Origin: CAZTDD01 sp964612675
Lineage (GTDB): Bacteria > Hinthialibacterota > Hinthialibacteria > Hinthialibacterales > JAKPRU01
DNA: 28,933 bases
NCBI GenBank assembly: GCA_964612675.1
Contig: CAZTDD010000089.1
Location: 1 to 28,933, forward strand
Direction: 5' to 3'
Part shown: positions 14,682-22,574 of the stretch, piece by piece
How the letters are laid out: each line of letters begins with the position of its first letter
Position numbering within the stretch: position 1 is the stretch's first letter
Made by a program: the position numbers and the translations under genes
Notes under the pieces: generated by a model
What the model saw: the letters and a program-made list of their open reading frames with translations, nothing else
What the model was told of the DNA's origin: nothing
Database searches by the model: none

Positions 14682-17263
14682 TTCGATGTGATATCGGCAT
14701 GTATATCGTAGATCCCCCCTGAACTTGGAAATACGATCCCGCCGTCGCGCAGCGGAACGCGATGTCCGTTCAGGATGACCTCACGTACCCGGCTCTCTTT
14801 TGGTAGACGCAGATGCACATGAACGTCAACATGTTTTTCCTGGTCCGGTACGATCAATGTTCCCAGGAGAGTCTCGGGAGATATGCGCTGGAGGTTGAAG
14901 GTGATCAGGCCGTATAGAGATGGGGCGTCCACCACGGAAATCGTGCACCCGGGATACAGCCACGAGCGCTCGGTCGCCGGTGCAAGATGAAGCTGGTCGT
15001 CATTCTCCCACAGAATCATATTACGAAGAAGCAGCACATATCCTGAAACCGCACGGATATCGGGAATGTCTCCCGAGCCGATACGGTCTTCGGGCGAGAC
15101 AATTTCGCTCCACGTTTTTGTTCGCGACGCATGGTTCATAAACGCATAAAACATTTTGGGTACTTTGTCCGAATCATTCAATGCCAGATAGGAACCGGCA
15201 ACCTGTGGGCAAACAGAAAGGTAGCTTCTGTTCCTATGAACGCCGACGGCGGTCGGGACTCCGTTTTGATACCTCTGTTCCAGCCAGCGCAACGTGGCGG
15301 GAATTTCTTCCACATCGGGAAACTCTTTCACGGGATAGACCGCCTCGAAAATGTCCCATAGACAGTGTCCCGTGCCCCCTGCGGTTGACGCGGGCAGGTA
15401 GCCCTGTTCTTTGACAAAGGCCTCCTCCATTGAGTCTTCAAGGTCGCGTCGATAGCGCCGGTGTTCGTTGCGCCACTGACGCGCGTCAAATCTCTCACCG
15501 ATTTCTTCCGCCATTTCCGAGGCCAACCGTAGCCCAATCAACGACCAGATATTCTCTCCAAAGTAGTAGTCGAGATTCTGTTCGTTCTCACTCGATGGAA
15601 GAGGAAGAATACCCTCAGGAGGAGCCTGCTGATTTGAGGTGACTTCGGATTCCCGGTTTCGGCATTGAACAATCCGGTCGCAAAGATTCACGATTGTCGG
15701 ATAAACCGTCATTAGGTATTGGTCACTCTTGCTTAGTCGCATCTCAAGCCAAAGAGCCCAGATGATTCGTCCTGCGCCGAGCCAGCGAAAACGTGTACCG
15801 CTCCACTCCGTGTTCTCGTAGGTCTGGATGAGATGTTCCAAATACTGTCGGGCGGCCCAGCTATAACCGGACATGCTCAATGCGGCACACCGCATGGTCT
15901 CTTCATGAATATGGAGGCACGCATCCGCCAGACTGTGCATTTCGGAGTAGTACGGAGTCGCACCGGGGTTGCCGGATAAGAACAGCTGGGTTAAGCATGA
16001 CCGATAGAATTCAACCACCACTCTGTCGGGTACCGAGATATCGACGCTTTCGTCAAGAAACGGCCACCACCACGAACGTGTGTCGTTAAGAAGCCCTGAT
16101 GGGTTTGAACTCATTTCGGCTGTCAAGTCGTTGCCATCCCAAGGAATCACGGCGAAAAAAGAGGCCCACCCATCCGGTGGTATGGAAGTGTGTACGATTC
16201 CATCTGATCCCCCGGCTCTCTCGACGTTCGGATTCCCGCAGTCGGACCGAAAGAGGATCGAATCACTCGATGAGCCGGTAATTAGAGTTGTACCGATCGC
16301 ATCCGACTGTGCTTCCAGATCGAGAACCCAAATTGCATTGAGAATTGCCTTCTGATCGGGACTTTTTCTGTTTGCTGTGGATGAGATGTCGATCCAGCCA
16401 TCCCGGTTCTCATCCTGACCGAGGAACTGGAGAATTGTCGGTCTGTTCTTTCCGGAGATCTCTACGGGGTCGACCGTGAGTGCCGAGTCGCCTTCCACTC
16501 GTAAGTTTAGTAGGCGTCTGCCCGGCTTTTCCCAGTATCCCTCGCAGAGACCGAGGATGACTGTGTACTTTGTATCCCCTTCGGCCGGAAACCGAAAACG
16601 AATCGGAGTGCCGTTGGGACCGACCGCGGCCCTTCGGAACACATCTGCGACACCATCCGGGATATCCACTGATGTAGATTCTACGTGATGGTGTCCGACA
16701 TACCCCAGTGCCTTAGGTCGCGACCGCAGCTCGCACCCCGATACACGGTACCCCCACCTTCGAGGAACATAGGCCCGGATCCCAGTCGTCGCCTCCAAAA
16801 CCAATCCAACATCGGTAACACGTGCATCCATCGAACCGAATTGGAGGGACCACTCCACGCTACGCTCCTTGTCGCTTGCATTTAGAACTTCTATGCGCAT
16901 GACATCGCATGGGGTGTTCTTTGTCGGTAGGGTGAAAGAGGTTTTACGAATCTGTAGATCTTGAATTTCGGCCTGTGTTTGTACGATCGGCAGATACCCG
17001 TCCACGAGGTATTGCTTCCATGTGACGCGCGGGACCGAATCCGAACCGTCTATTCCGACCGGTTCAGCCTCTAGAGAATACCCATTGATCAGAAGAGATC
17101 CGTCATTCAGAACCACAGGATTCCGGGGTCCGTCCTTAATCCCGATCGGGGTCCGCACATTCACAGGGGAATAGCAATGGTCGACAGGCGGAGCTCCATC
17201 CGCGGGAATCGAGGCCGGCCCCGCTAGGAGGATGGATAACAAGATAAGCGTTTTCCATATCAT
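14663..17263 (-). CDS. Large secreted six-hairpin glycosidase-like protein
   Basis: 866 residues, exported by a signal peptide (about 1-23, cut near ADG-APP). The N-terminal half is beta-rich. A malectin-like segment around 248-320 includes VEISGKNRPTILQFLG and LNAIWVLDLE. A helical region from about 404 to 755 (DRVVVEFYRSCLTQLFLSGN, SGYSWAARQYLEHLI, WLGAGRIIWALWLEMRLS) looks like an (alpha/alpha)6 barrel, followed by a C-terminal beta-sandwich, the order seen in GH63, GH78 and GH15-like enzymes. Catalytic acids cannot be named with confidence. A role in periplasmic or extracellular glycan breakdown is likely. No good ribosome binding site precedes the ATG at 17263. Confidence 0.7.
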   Translation of the reverse strand: MIWKTLILLSILLAGPASIPADGAPPVDHCYSPVNVRTPIGIKDGPRNPVVLNDGSLLINGYSLEAEPVGIDGSDSVPRVTWKQYLVDGYLPIVQTQAEIQDLQIRKTSFTLPTKNTPCDVMRIEVLNASDKERSVEWSLQFGSMDARVTDVGLVLEATTGIRAYVPRRWGYRVSGCELRSRPKALGYVGHHHVESTSVDIPDGVADVFRRAAVGPNGTPIRFRFPAEGDTKYTVILGLCEGYWEKPGRRLLNLRVEGDSALTVDPVEISGKNRPTILQFLGQDENRDGWIDISSTANRKSPDQKAILNAIWVLDLEAQSDAIGTTLITGSSSDSILFRSDCGNPNVERAGGSDGIVHTSIPPDGWASFFAVIPWDGNDLTAEMSSNPSGLLNDTRSWWWPFLDESVDISVPDRVVVEFYRSCLTQLFLSGNPGATPYYSEMHSLADACLHIHEETMRCAALSMSGYSWAARQYLEHLIQTYENTEWSGTRFRWLGAGRIIWALWLEMRLSKSDQYLMTVYPTIVNLCDRIVQCRNRESEVTSNQQAPPEGILPLPSSENEQNLDYYFGENIWSLIGLRLASEMAEEIGERFDARQWRNEHRRYRRDLEDSMEEAFVKEQGYLPASTAGGTGHCLWDIFEAVYPVKEFPDVEEIPATLRWLEQRYQNGVPTAVGVHRNRSYLSVCPQVAGSYLALNDSDKVPKMFYAFMNHASRTKTWSEIVSPEDRIGSGDIPDIRAVSGYVLLLRNMILWENDDQLHLAPATERSWLYPGCTISVVDAPSLYGLITFNLQRISPETLLGTLIVPDQEKHVDVHVHLRLPKESRVREVILNGHRVPLRDGGIVFPSSGGIYDIHADITSNHLDEK

Positions 17264-17389
17264 GGCCGACGGCCTAGCGCACTCGTTTCATCACCGATCC
17301 CATCATACCCGCTCTTGCAGCATCTTTATACGGTCTCCCCTCCGCTTTGATGGGGAGTTGGATTGGCCGCCTTACGTCACGTAACACCT

Positions 17390-17578
17390 CTACATTTCTT
17401 TCCTTGAACGGCCAAGCACGAGGTAGAATCCGATGTCAAATCCCAGGACCATCATGGGATCGAGCGCAACGAATTCCCAGCCCAAGGGCGACAAAAGATT
17501 GAGATGATCCTCGATCTTCTTCGCCTTATGGCCTGCCGTCACACAAAACCAGTCCGAGATCACTTTGTATTCCATCAT
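17390..17578 (-). CDS. DUF4177-like small protein
   Basis: 62 residues (MMEYKVISDWFCVTAG and SPLGWEFVALDPMM) fitting the DUF4177 pattern: a short alpha/beta protein with a conserved GWE near the middle and a hydrophobic strand ending in basic residues. Function unknown. The ATG at 17578 has GGAG nine bases upstream. The longer open frame back to 17758 runs through the terminator hairpin of the upstream gene and is not coding. It is transcribed apart from the secreted-protein gene because of that terminator. Confidence 0.7.
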   Translation of the reverse strand: MMEYKVISDWFCVTAGHKAKKIEDHLNLLSPLGWEFVALDPMMVLGFDIGFYLVLGRSRKEM

Positions 17579-17661
17579 CGTTGAGGACTCCAAGGATAAG
17601 GGGCATGTTATTACAATGGCAGCATGTTCCCTTTTGCTTGTTCCTTTGTCCACCCCAGGCC

Positions 17662-17699
17662 AAAAAAGAAGGCAGCTCCGCTCGGATGGAACTGCCTTC
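17662..17699 (-). terminator. Intrinsic terminator of the secreted beta-sandwich gene
   Basis: 12-bp arms (17688-17699 and 17668-17679) pair around an 8-nt loop with a single G-U wobble; on the minus strand a run of six T follows (17667-17662). It lies 21 bp after the stop of the gene at 17721-18404 and is the clearest terminator in the window. Confidence 0.92.
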
Positions 17700-17720
17700 T
17701 TCAATCGCCTGTTGCTCGGC

Positions 17721-18404
17721 TCAGCGCAGGCACCAATCGTCAACGGATGTCTCTTCATCCGTGACCACGAAATTGTCCAGCCACAGCCAATTCTGTTCGA
17801 GATCGGCGGCGCAGAACCGGATAATCATCATGAGCGTAAACCGCGTCTCATTTTCGCCGGTGGTATGTGTCGTTTCAATCGTGTGGAATTCGCCGTCGTC
17901 AAATGTTGCTGGGTCGACATAGGTGGTTTCGGGACGTTCATGCCCCTGATAATTTTCGATATCGTTAATATCTTGTTGGCTCTGCAGGTCGCCGTCCTTG
18001 ATATCGTATTGGATGTGGTTGCTGAATCCGCCTGGGTCGCCCAGATCGAACCGATAATCCAAATGAATCGTGTACGTGGTTCCGCCTTCCAGCCCTGTTA
18101 CAAGACGAGCGAGATACAAATCGCGGGGGTTGTTATTGTCGTTGTACGCCGAGTTGGCGTACTGCGAATACTCGCCCTCGGTCTTGATTTCCGAATCCGG
18201 TCCCATCAGGAATTGGTTGTCGCCCACCCAGCTCACGTGATCGACGTACCAGTCGTCATCAAAACCGCCCTCGGAATCCCAGTAGAACGAGTTATCCGGC
18301 TGATACCAGGGGCCCTCGAATCCATCCTTCAGCGTGAACGCCGAAGATGTGTTTCCAGCGAAAAACACAATGAGTAATGCGAGTCCAAAATGTCTCAAAT
18401 TCAA
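17721..18404 (-). CDS. Secreted beta-sandwich protein, carbohydrate-binding-like
   Basis: 227 residues with a signal peptide (1-22, cut after NTSSA). The mature part is acidic and rich in aromatics, with FEGPWYQPDNSFYWDSEGG, TTYTIHLDYRFDLGD and NWLWLDNFVV, the pattern of jelly-roll domains that bind sugars or act as adhesins. No catalytic motif is seen. The start is TTG at 18404, with GGAAGAGGAG six bases upstream, and it gives a proper signal peptide. An intrinsic terminator follows. It seems to be a single-gene unit. The antisense open frame over it is a shadow. Confidence 0.8.
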   Translation of the reverse strand: MNLRHFGLALLIVFFAGNTSSAFTLKDGFEGPWYQPDNSFYWDSEGGFDDDWYVDHVSWVGDNQFLMGPDSEIKTEGEYSQYANSAYNDNNNPRDLYLARLVTGLEGGTTYTIHLDYRFDLGDPGGFSNHIQYDIKDGDLQSQQDINDIENYQGHERPETTYVDPATFDDGEFHTIETTHTTGENETRFTLMMIIRFCAADLEQNWLWLDNFVVTDEETSVDDWCLR

Positions 18405-18584
18405 GATCTTCTCCTCTTCCCGTCAGACAACCGTTGTCGTCCGATGTGAGATTTTTGGGTAGCTAACAAGCGTATTCAGAAGAACTCAAGAGCTGTGCGC
18501 GCCAATATCGCTGTCTCAAGGACACGCTGACTGTTCGTGGGAGGGCGAAGCATGGGAGGGCGAATAATCTCCTGATGAGCCGCT

Positions 18585-19925
18585 TCACTGACCGCCTCGA
18601 GCTCGGAGCACTCCTCTCGCGGCGAGCCAGATGAGCAGAACGACCAACAGCCAAGGTATGATGAAAACGATAGAGGCAAGAATCCATGAAACGCATGCCG
18701 TGACAATCGAACACGAATACAGGAAAACGGAAGCCGTATCGCGAATCACTCGACGAAGTGGAGAGAGGACATCGTCCGGTTGCGACAGCGAGATCGGCTC
18801 CTTCTCGGCTTTCTGCGTCAGTTGGACCTCGATGACTGAGAAATCGACTTGCCGGTCCCAGAGCCTCTTACGTCCTTCGAGCCGCTCGATTTCGGTCCGG
18901 ACACGCTGGATTTCTTGTTCGACTTTCAGAATCTCCTCCAGTTTCTTGACTTCACGCTCGTAGAGCGTCAGAAGACGTTCTTCCTGGATTTTGAGATTGC
19001 GGACTCTCGTTTCAAGATCGAAATACTGCTCGGTAATGTCTGTCGATTCGAGTGTGACCTGCCTCACGTCACCGAGCGAGGATAGCTCGTCTAGGACTCG
19101 ATCCAAGTCCGCCGACGGCACCCACAACGTCAGCCTGGCCCACGGCGACTTCCTGTCCTGGGAAACAGACACGCCAGCGATGAGCCCGCCGCGTTGAGTA
19201 CAGAGCGCTTCCGCCCTCTCTTTTGTATCGAGAACGTCCTCCGCCACGATCTCGATCTGGGCGTTTCGGATCACCTTTCGCTGGTCGGCGACCCGGCGAT
19301 TTTCATCCGTTGTCTTCGCTGGCTGACGGTCTGTTGCCAAGGGGGCTTCCGACATAGATGTCCTGACGTACCCTCCGGCCGCCATCTCTCGGCGCTGTGC
19401 ACGCCCCCCTTCGCCAACATAGCCCAGGGCACTCAGTTTCTTATCAGACATCTCGCGCCCAGCCGTCACCTTCTTGCCGCGACGCAAACCTGCATAACCG
19501 CCCCTTGCCTCCGTGCTATCTACTGTAGACACTTCTGCTCTGACCTGTGCGTTCCTCATGTTTTGCAGGTTGGAGACCCCCAGAGCGCCGATGCAGATCA
19601 GAAGAACCGCAACGCCGCCTGCAATGCGCCACAAAGGAGGCCGGCTCCAGCGCAACGGCACGAAGAGACGTTTCTTGTTCCCCGACGACTGGGGAATGGA
19701 AGCCATCAAGCGTTTCACGGCGGAGTCGGCGAACTCGGCGGCATCCACTTCAGCAAACGCATCACTCAGCCGTTTTGAAGCCGACCGCAGGTTTTCGACC
19801 GTATCTTGGCAACGAGGACAACTCTCGATGTGCGTCGAGACAAACTTGTTCTCTTCCGGCGAGAGCTTGCCGTCAACGTATCGGGAGAGATAGGGTTCAA
19901 CCTGCCTGCATTGCTTGTTTCTCAT
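18585..19925 (-). CDS. Zinc-finger anti-sigma factor fused to DUF4349
   Basis: 446 residues. The N-terminus is a ZAS-type anti-sigma domain with C6, H32, C36 and C39 (HIESCPRC), expected to hold the ECF sigma factor. A transmembrane helix follows (about 98-118), then a low-complexity Gly/Arg/Ala-rich extracytoplasmic linker. The DUF4349 domain (about 215-440) has a long coiled coil (around 320-365) and a second hydrophobic hairpin near the C-terminus. DUF4349 proteins are usually stand-alone lipoproteins or membrane proteins of unknown role; here the domain could be the sensor for envelope stress. The ATG at 19925 lies three bases after the sigma stop, so the pair is co-translated. Confidence 0.9.
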   Translation of the reverse strand: MRNKQCRQVEPYLSRYVDGKLSPEENKFVSTHIESCPRCQDTVENLRSASKRLSDAFAEVDAAEFADSAVKRLMASIPQSSGNKKRLFVPLRWSRPPLWRIAGGVAVLLICIGALGVSNLQNMRNAQVRAEVSTVDSTEARGGYAGLRRGKKVTAGREMSDKKLSALGYVGEGGRAQRREMAAGGYVRTSMSEAPLATDRQPAKTTDENRRVADQRKVIRNAQIEIVAEDVLDTKERAEALCTQRGGLIAGVSVSQDRKSPWARLTLWVPSADLDRVLDELSSLGDVRQVTLESTDITEQYFDLETRVRNLKIQEERLLTLYEREVKKLEEILKVEQEIQRVRTEIERLEGRKRLWDRQVDFSVIEVQLTQKAEKEPISLSQPDDVLSPLRRVIRDTASVFLYSCSIVTACVSWILASIVFIIPWLLVVLLIWLAARGVLRARGGQ

Positions 19926-19928
19926 GGC

Positions 19929-20447
19929 CTATATCTCCAATGCTTCCAAATGGACGCGCAGCTGGAGTCTTGCCCGCGTGAGGCGCTGATCGACTGCGTC
20001 GACCGAAATCCCCAGACGCTGCGCGATTTCGCCGTACGACAATTCCTCAAAATAGCGGAGAATAACGACCTCACGATTTCGTTTCGAGACCTTCTTCAGG
20101 ACTTTGAGGACGGCGGAGATTCTCTCCTTCACAGCGAGTCGCTCGGATGGGCAGCCGTTTGCTGAGATGGACTCGGGAGGATTGGTCCCTGGTTCGTTCG
20201 CCCTCTGGTGAAGGGGATCGGTCTTTATTTTGCGAAACCAATTCCATGAACAGCGTTTGGCGATACCGAGTAGCCATCCACGGAAAGCCTCTTGATTCCT
20301 CAGTCGGTCGAACGAGACAAAAGCGCGGTAGAGCGTTTCCTGCGCCAGTTCCTCCGCACGATGAATGTCGCAGGTCTTCGCCAGACAGTAGCTGTATAGC
20401 GCCGGGTAGTGCTCGACAGCCAGACGTTCAAACTTGTTGGCTTCCAT
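19929..20447 (-). CDS. ECF-type (RpoE-like) sigma factor
   Basis: 172 residues. Sigma2 domain (about 5-75) includes RAEELAQETLYRAFVSFDRL, which recognises the -10 region. Sigma4 domain (about 110-168) has the helix-turn-helix LSYGEIAQRLGISVDAVDQR for the -35 box. The linker between them is short, as is normal for ECF factors. It directly precedes its presumed anti-sigma partner with only three bases between. Only a weak GAGGGG, more than ten bases upstream, precedes the ATG at 20447. No self-regulated ECF promoter could be picked out with confidence in the 105 bp before it. Confidence 0.94.
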   Translation of the reverse strand: MEANKFERLAVEHYPALYSYCLAKTCDIHRAEELAQETLYRAFVSFDRLRNQEAFRGWLLGIAKRCSWNWFRKIKTDPLHQRANEPGTNPPESISANGCPSERLAVKERISAVLKVLKKVSKRNREVVILRYFEELSYGEIAQRLGISVDAVDQRLTRARLQLRVHLEALEI

Positions 20448-20552
20448 TCGGCCGATACAACCATCCCCTCAACGTTTGTCGTCCTACGAAATCGACTTTA
20501 TCTTAATAGTAGCGTGCAGGTAGAGAATTCCGACATTTTTTTCTTGACGGAT

Positions 20553-21551
20553 TCAATTCGCCGATCTCGCACATCGGAATCCCAACCACCGTTCGAAGGA
20601 ATTGGGTTCTTTTGCCCTTCGCTTTGTAATTCGTATAAAAACGGCATTCGGGTCGTCCCAGTTTCCTCCCCGAACGACCTTCCCACGTACGGGTTCCTGG
20701 TTTTCTTTGAATGGGCCATATCTTGTGCCGATCCATTCTTCTGTAAATCCTCCAGGATAACGTTCGTAGTCGTTATGGCACCATTCGCTTACATTCCCGC
20801 AGATGTCATAGAAACCGTATCCATTGGGCTCATAGCTGCCGACAGGTTTTGTATTGATTTTCCGTAATCCCAACAGGCGCGGAATCCCTTCCAGGAAGCT
20901 CTCGCCCTGATAGCGATAATTCGCTCGGGTTGGGTCGGGTGAGTTCCCCCACGGAAACCATTTGACGGCTTTTCCACCTTTGGCTCCCCATTCCCACTCC
21001 GCTTCCGTTGGAAGCCGTTTGCCGGCCCACTTCGCATAGGCGCTCGCGTCGTTCCATGTGACATTGACAACCGGATGGTCGGCTCTCTCCTCTGTTGCGT
21101 ATGTCTCCCACTCCCCTTCGGGGTCGTATCCACTAGCGTGAACAAACTCGGCAAATTGTCTGTTGGTGACCTCATACACGTCCATGTAATAAGAATCCAA
21201 TTCCACGGTGTGTTCTGGAATTTCATCGCCGAACCACCATTTCGCGAGCAACTCATTCATGTGGGGGACCTTCTTTCCCATTTCGACCAGTTCCTTTAGG
21301 TCTTCTTCGGCGATCCCGATTTCAACCGTTCCACCCGGGATCAGAACCATCGAGTCTCCGCTCGATGGTTCATTCCCATTGGCGGCCATTCTGGTAACAG
21401 CGGCTTCACTCGAATTCATGCTGTCTAAGAGTGAGGGGCCGGTGTGACATGATAGGGAAAGAACAGATATGAAAGCACAGACCGGGAAAATACTCATCAT
21501 CAAATGTGTGCTCTGTGTGGATTCGCTGTAACGGTTTCTGCGCGTTTTCAT
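20553..21551 (-). CDS. Probable lipoprotein with SUMF1/FGE-like domain
   Basis: 332 residues. The N-terminus has basic residues, a hydrophobic stretch and SLSC, an imperfect lipobox, so lipid anchoring is probable. An FGE-sulfatase/SUMF1 domain follows (about 65-330), with VLIPGGTVEIG, YYMDVYEVTNRQFAEFV, KRLPTEAEWEWGAKGG, GFYDICGNVSEWC and WLGFRCARS. After VRGGNW no cysteine occurs where FGE has its two active cysteines, so formylglycine formation is unlikely. Domains of this fold also occur in EgtB-like enzymes and binding proteins. The ATG at 21551 has GGAG eight bases upstream and lies 31 bp after the zinc-ribbon gene. It is distinct in layout from the other FGE-like protein of the window. 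Confidence 0.85.
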   Translation of the reverse strand: MKTRRNRYSESTQSTHLMMSIFPVCAFISVLSLSCHTGPSLLDSMNSSEAAVTRMAANGNEPSSGDSMVLIPGGTVEIGIAEEDLKELVEMGKKVPHMNELLAKWWFGDEIPEHTVELDSYYMDVYEVTNRQFAEFVHASGYDPEGEWETYATEERADHPVVNVTWNDASAYAKWAGKRLPTEAEWEWGAKGGKAVKWFPWGNSPDPTRANYRYQGESFLEGIPRLLGLRKINTKPVGSYEPNGYGFYDICGNVSEWCHNDYERYPGGFTEEWIGTRYGPFKENQEPVRGKVVRGGNWDDPNAVFIRITKRRAKEPNSFERWLGFRCARSAN

Positions 21552-21582
21552 TTGCGTCTCTCCAAAAGCGAAGAACGTCAAT

Positions 21583-22236
21583 CTACGAAGAAATGGTTTT
21601 GGATAGATCTTCGTTCCGTATCTCCTGCCCGCACTGCCAACAGTGCCGATCCATTAATTTGACTAATGCGTCACATCCCGGACAATTCCTGCCGACCTGC
21701 GTTCCGCATTTCGAACAATAGGAAGCGCCTGACGCCAGCGACGCGCCGCAGGAAAAACATCTGCCCTTATCGAGCCGGTTCCGGATCATTCGTTCTTGCG
21801 TGAAATACTTTGTCTGAACGATGTATATTGCAGCAATAAATACGCCCGCTCCGGCGAACCCGGCGAATATCTCCGGCAGACAGTCGAAGACGAAAATCGC
21901 TATCGAACTGAGCAGCAACAATGTTCCATACCAGAGAAACGCTTGAATTACCGTATTGACAAAGCGGCGTTTGCTGAACGCGAGCCGACTTGTCACCAAT
22001 ATCGACACGATCGACATGGCGAAGGCAATTCCGTAATAGATGATTCGCTTGCGTGTGAATTCATCCGCCTGGACCCACTCATGCAGCCAGTATTCTTCAA
22101 GACGATGAGCAAGTTCCCACGTTGCGAAGAGCAGGCAGCCGATAACCCCGACCATGAGAATGGTCTCTATTTTTGTTAGCTGAATCTCGTCGGGGGTCGT
22201 TTCAACTGCGCGATTGTCCTCATAGTCCTCTTTCAT
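21583..22236 (-). CDS. Membrane protein with double zinc ribbon
   Basis: 217 residues. Four transmembrane helices (about 24-41, 65-83, 96-118, 124-141) are followed by a cytoplasmic double zinc ribbon: C160, C163, C174, C177, then C185, C188, C199, C202. All eight ligands are present. Such ribbons mediate protein or nucleic-acid contacts; this combination has no known function that I recognise. The ATG at 22236 has AAGGAGAC nine bases upstream, and the longer frame back to 22425 lies in repeat DNA. It probably forms an operon with the FGE-like lipoprotein downstream. Confidence 0.82.
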   Translation of the reverse strand: MKEDYEDNRAVETTPDEIQLTKIETILMVGVIGCLLFATWELAHRLEEYWLHEWVQADEFTRKRIIYYGIAFAMSIVSILVTSRLAFSKRRFVNTVIQAFLWYGTLLLLSSIAIFVFDCLPEIFAGFAGAGVFIAAIYIVQTKYFTQERMIRNRLDKGRCFSCGASLASGASYCSKCGTQVGRNCPGCDALVKLMDRHCWQCGQEIRNEDLSKTISS

Positions 22237-22387
22237 AGTTCGTGTCTCCTTTTGCGGACTATATTCATTTTTTCCGCGCTCGATAATCCTGTGAAAAGTC
22301 GGTCGTTGTCTCTTGATCCCGTATGATCCCTGCACCCTCCTGCCCGGCTTTGCCCACGATCTACCGGGTTCGCGATTCTCGTGAAGA

Positions 22388-22443
22388 CAACCCCCTCTGT
22401 ATCTCCCCCAACTGCGGCCACGCAAGCGTGGCCCTCTTGGGGG
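22388..22443 (+). repeat. Dispersed intergenic repeat module Y, copy B
   Basis: Nearly identical to 3203-3258 but inverted in the window. It contains the perfect palindrome GGCCACGC-AA-GCGTGGCC followed by CTCTTGGGGG. It lies in the 338-bp gap 22237-22574, which holds no gene. Confidence 0.8.
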
Positions 22444-22496
22444 AGAAGGAGAGCGTGTTCTTCCCGCGAAGATCGAATTCGGTGCGTCATCCTGTT

Positions 22497-22519
22497 CCTC
22501 CCCCGAAGATCGGGGGAGG
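22497..22519. repeat. GC-rich hairpin, loose variant of the module X left arm
   Basis: Ten-base perfect arms CCTCCCCCGA and TCGGGGGAGG around AGA, followed by TTAGGAGGGGGTTGA. Similar to 3290-3306 read on the minus strand. In this gap the order of modules Y and X is opposite to that at 3200-3357. Confidence 0.65.
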
Positions 22520-22574
22520 TTAGGAGGGGGTTGACGTTTATATCACTGGCTTCTTGCCTCTTACGAACAACCTC

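Noticed and set aside
17565..18377. Long open frame (270 codons) on the plus strand over the secreted beta-sandwich gene.
   Set aside because: Antisense to a gene with a signal peptide, strong ribosome site and terminator; no domain or start signal of its own.
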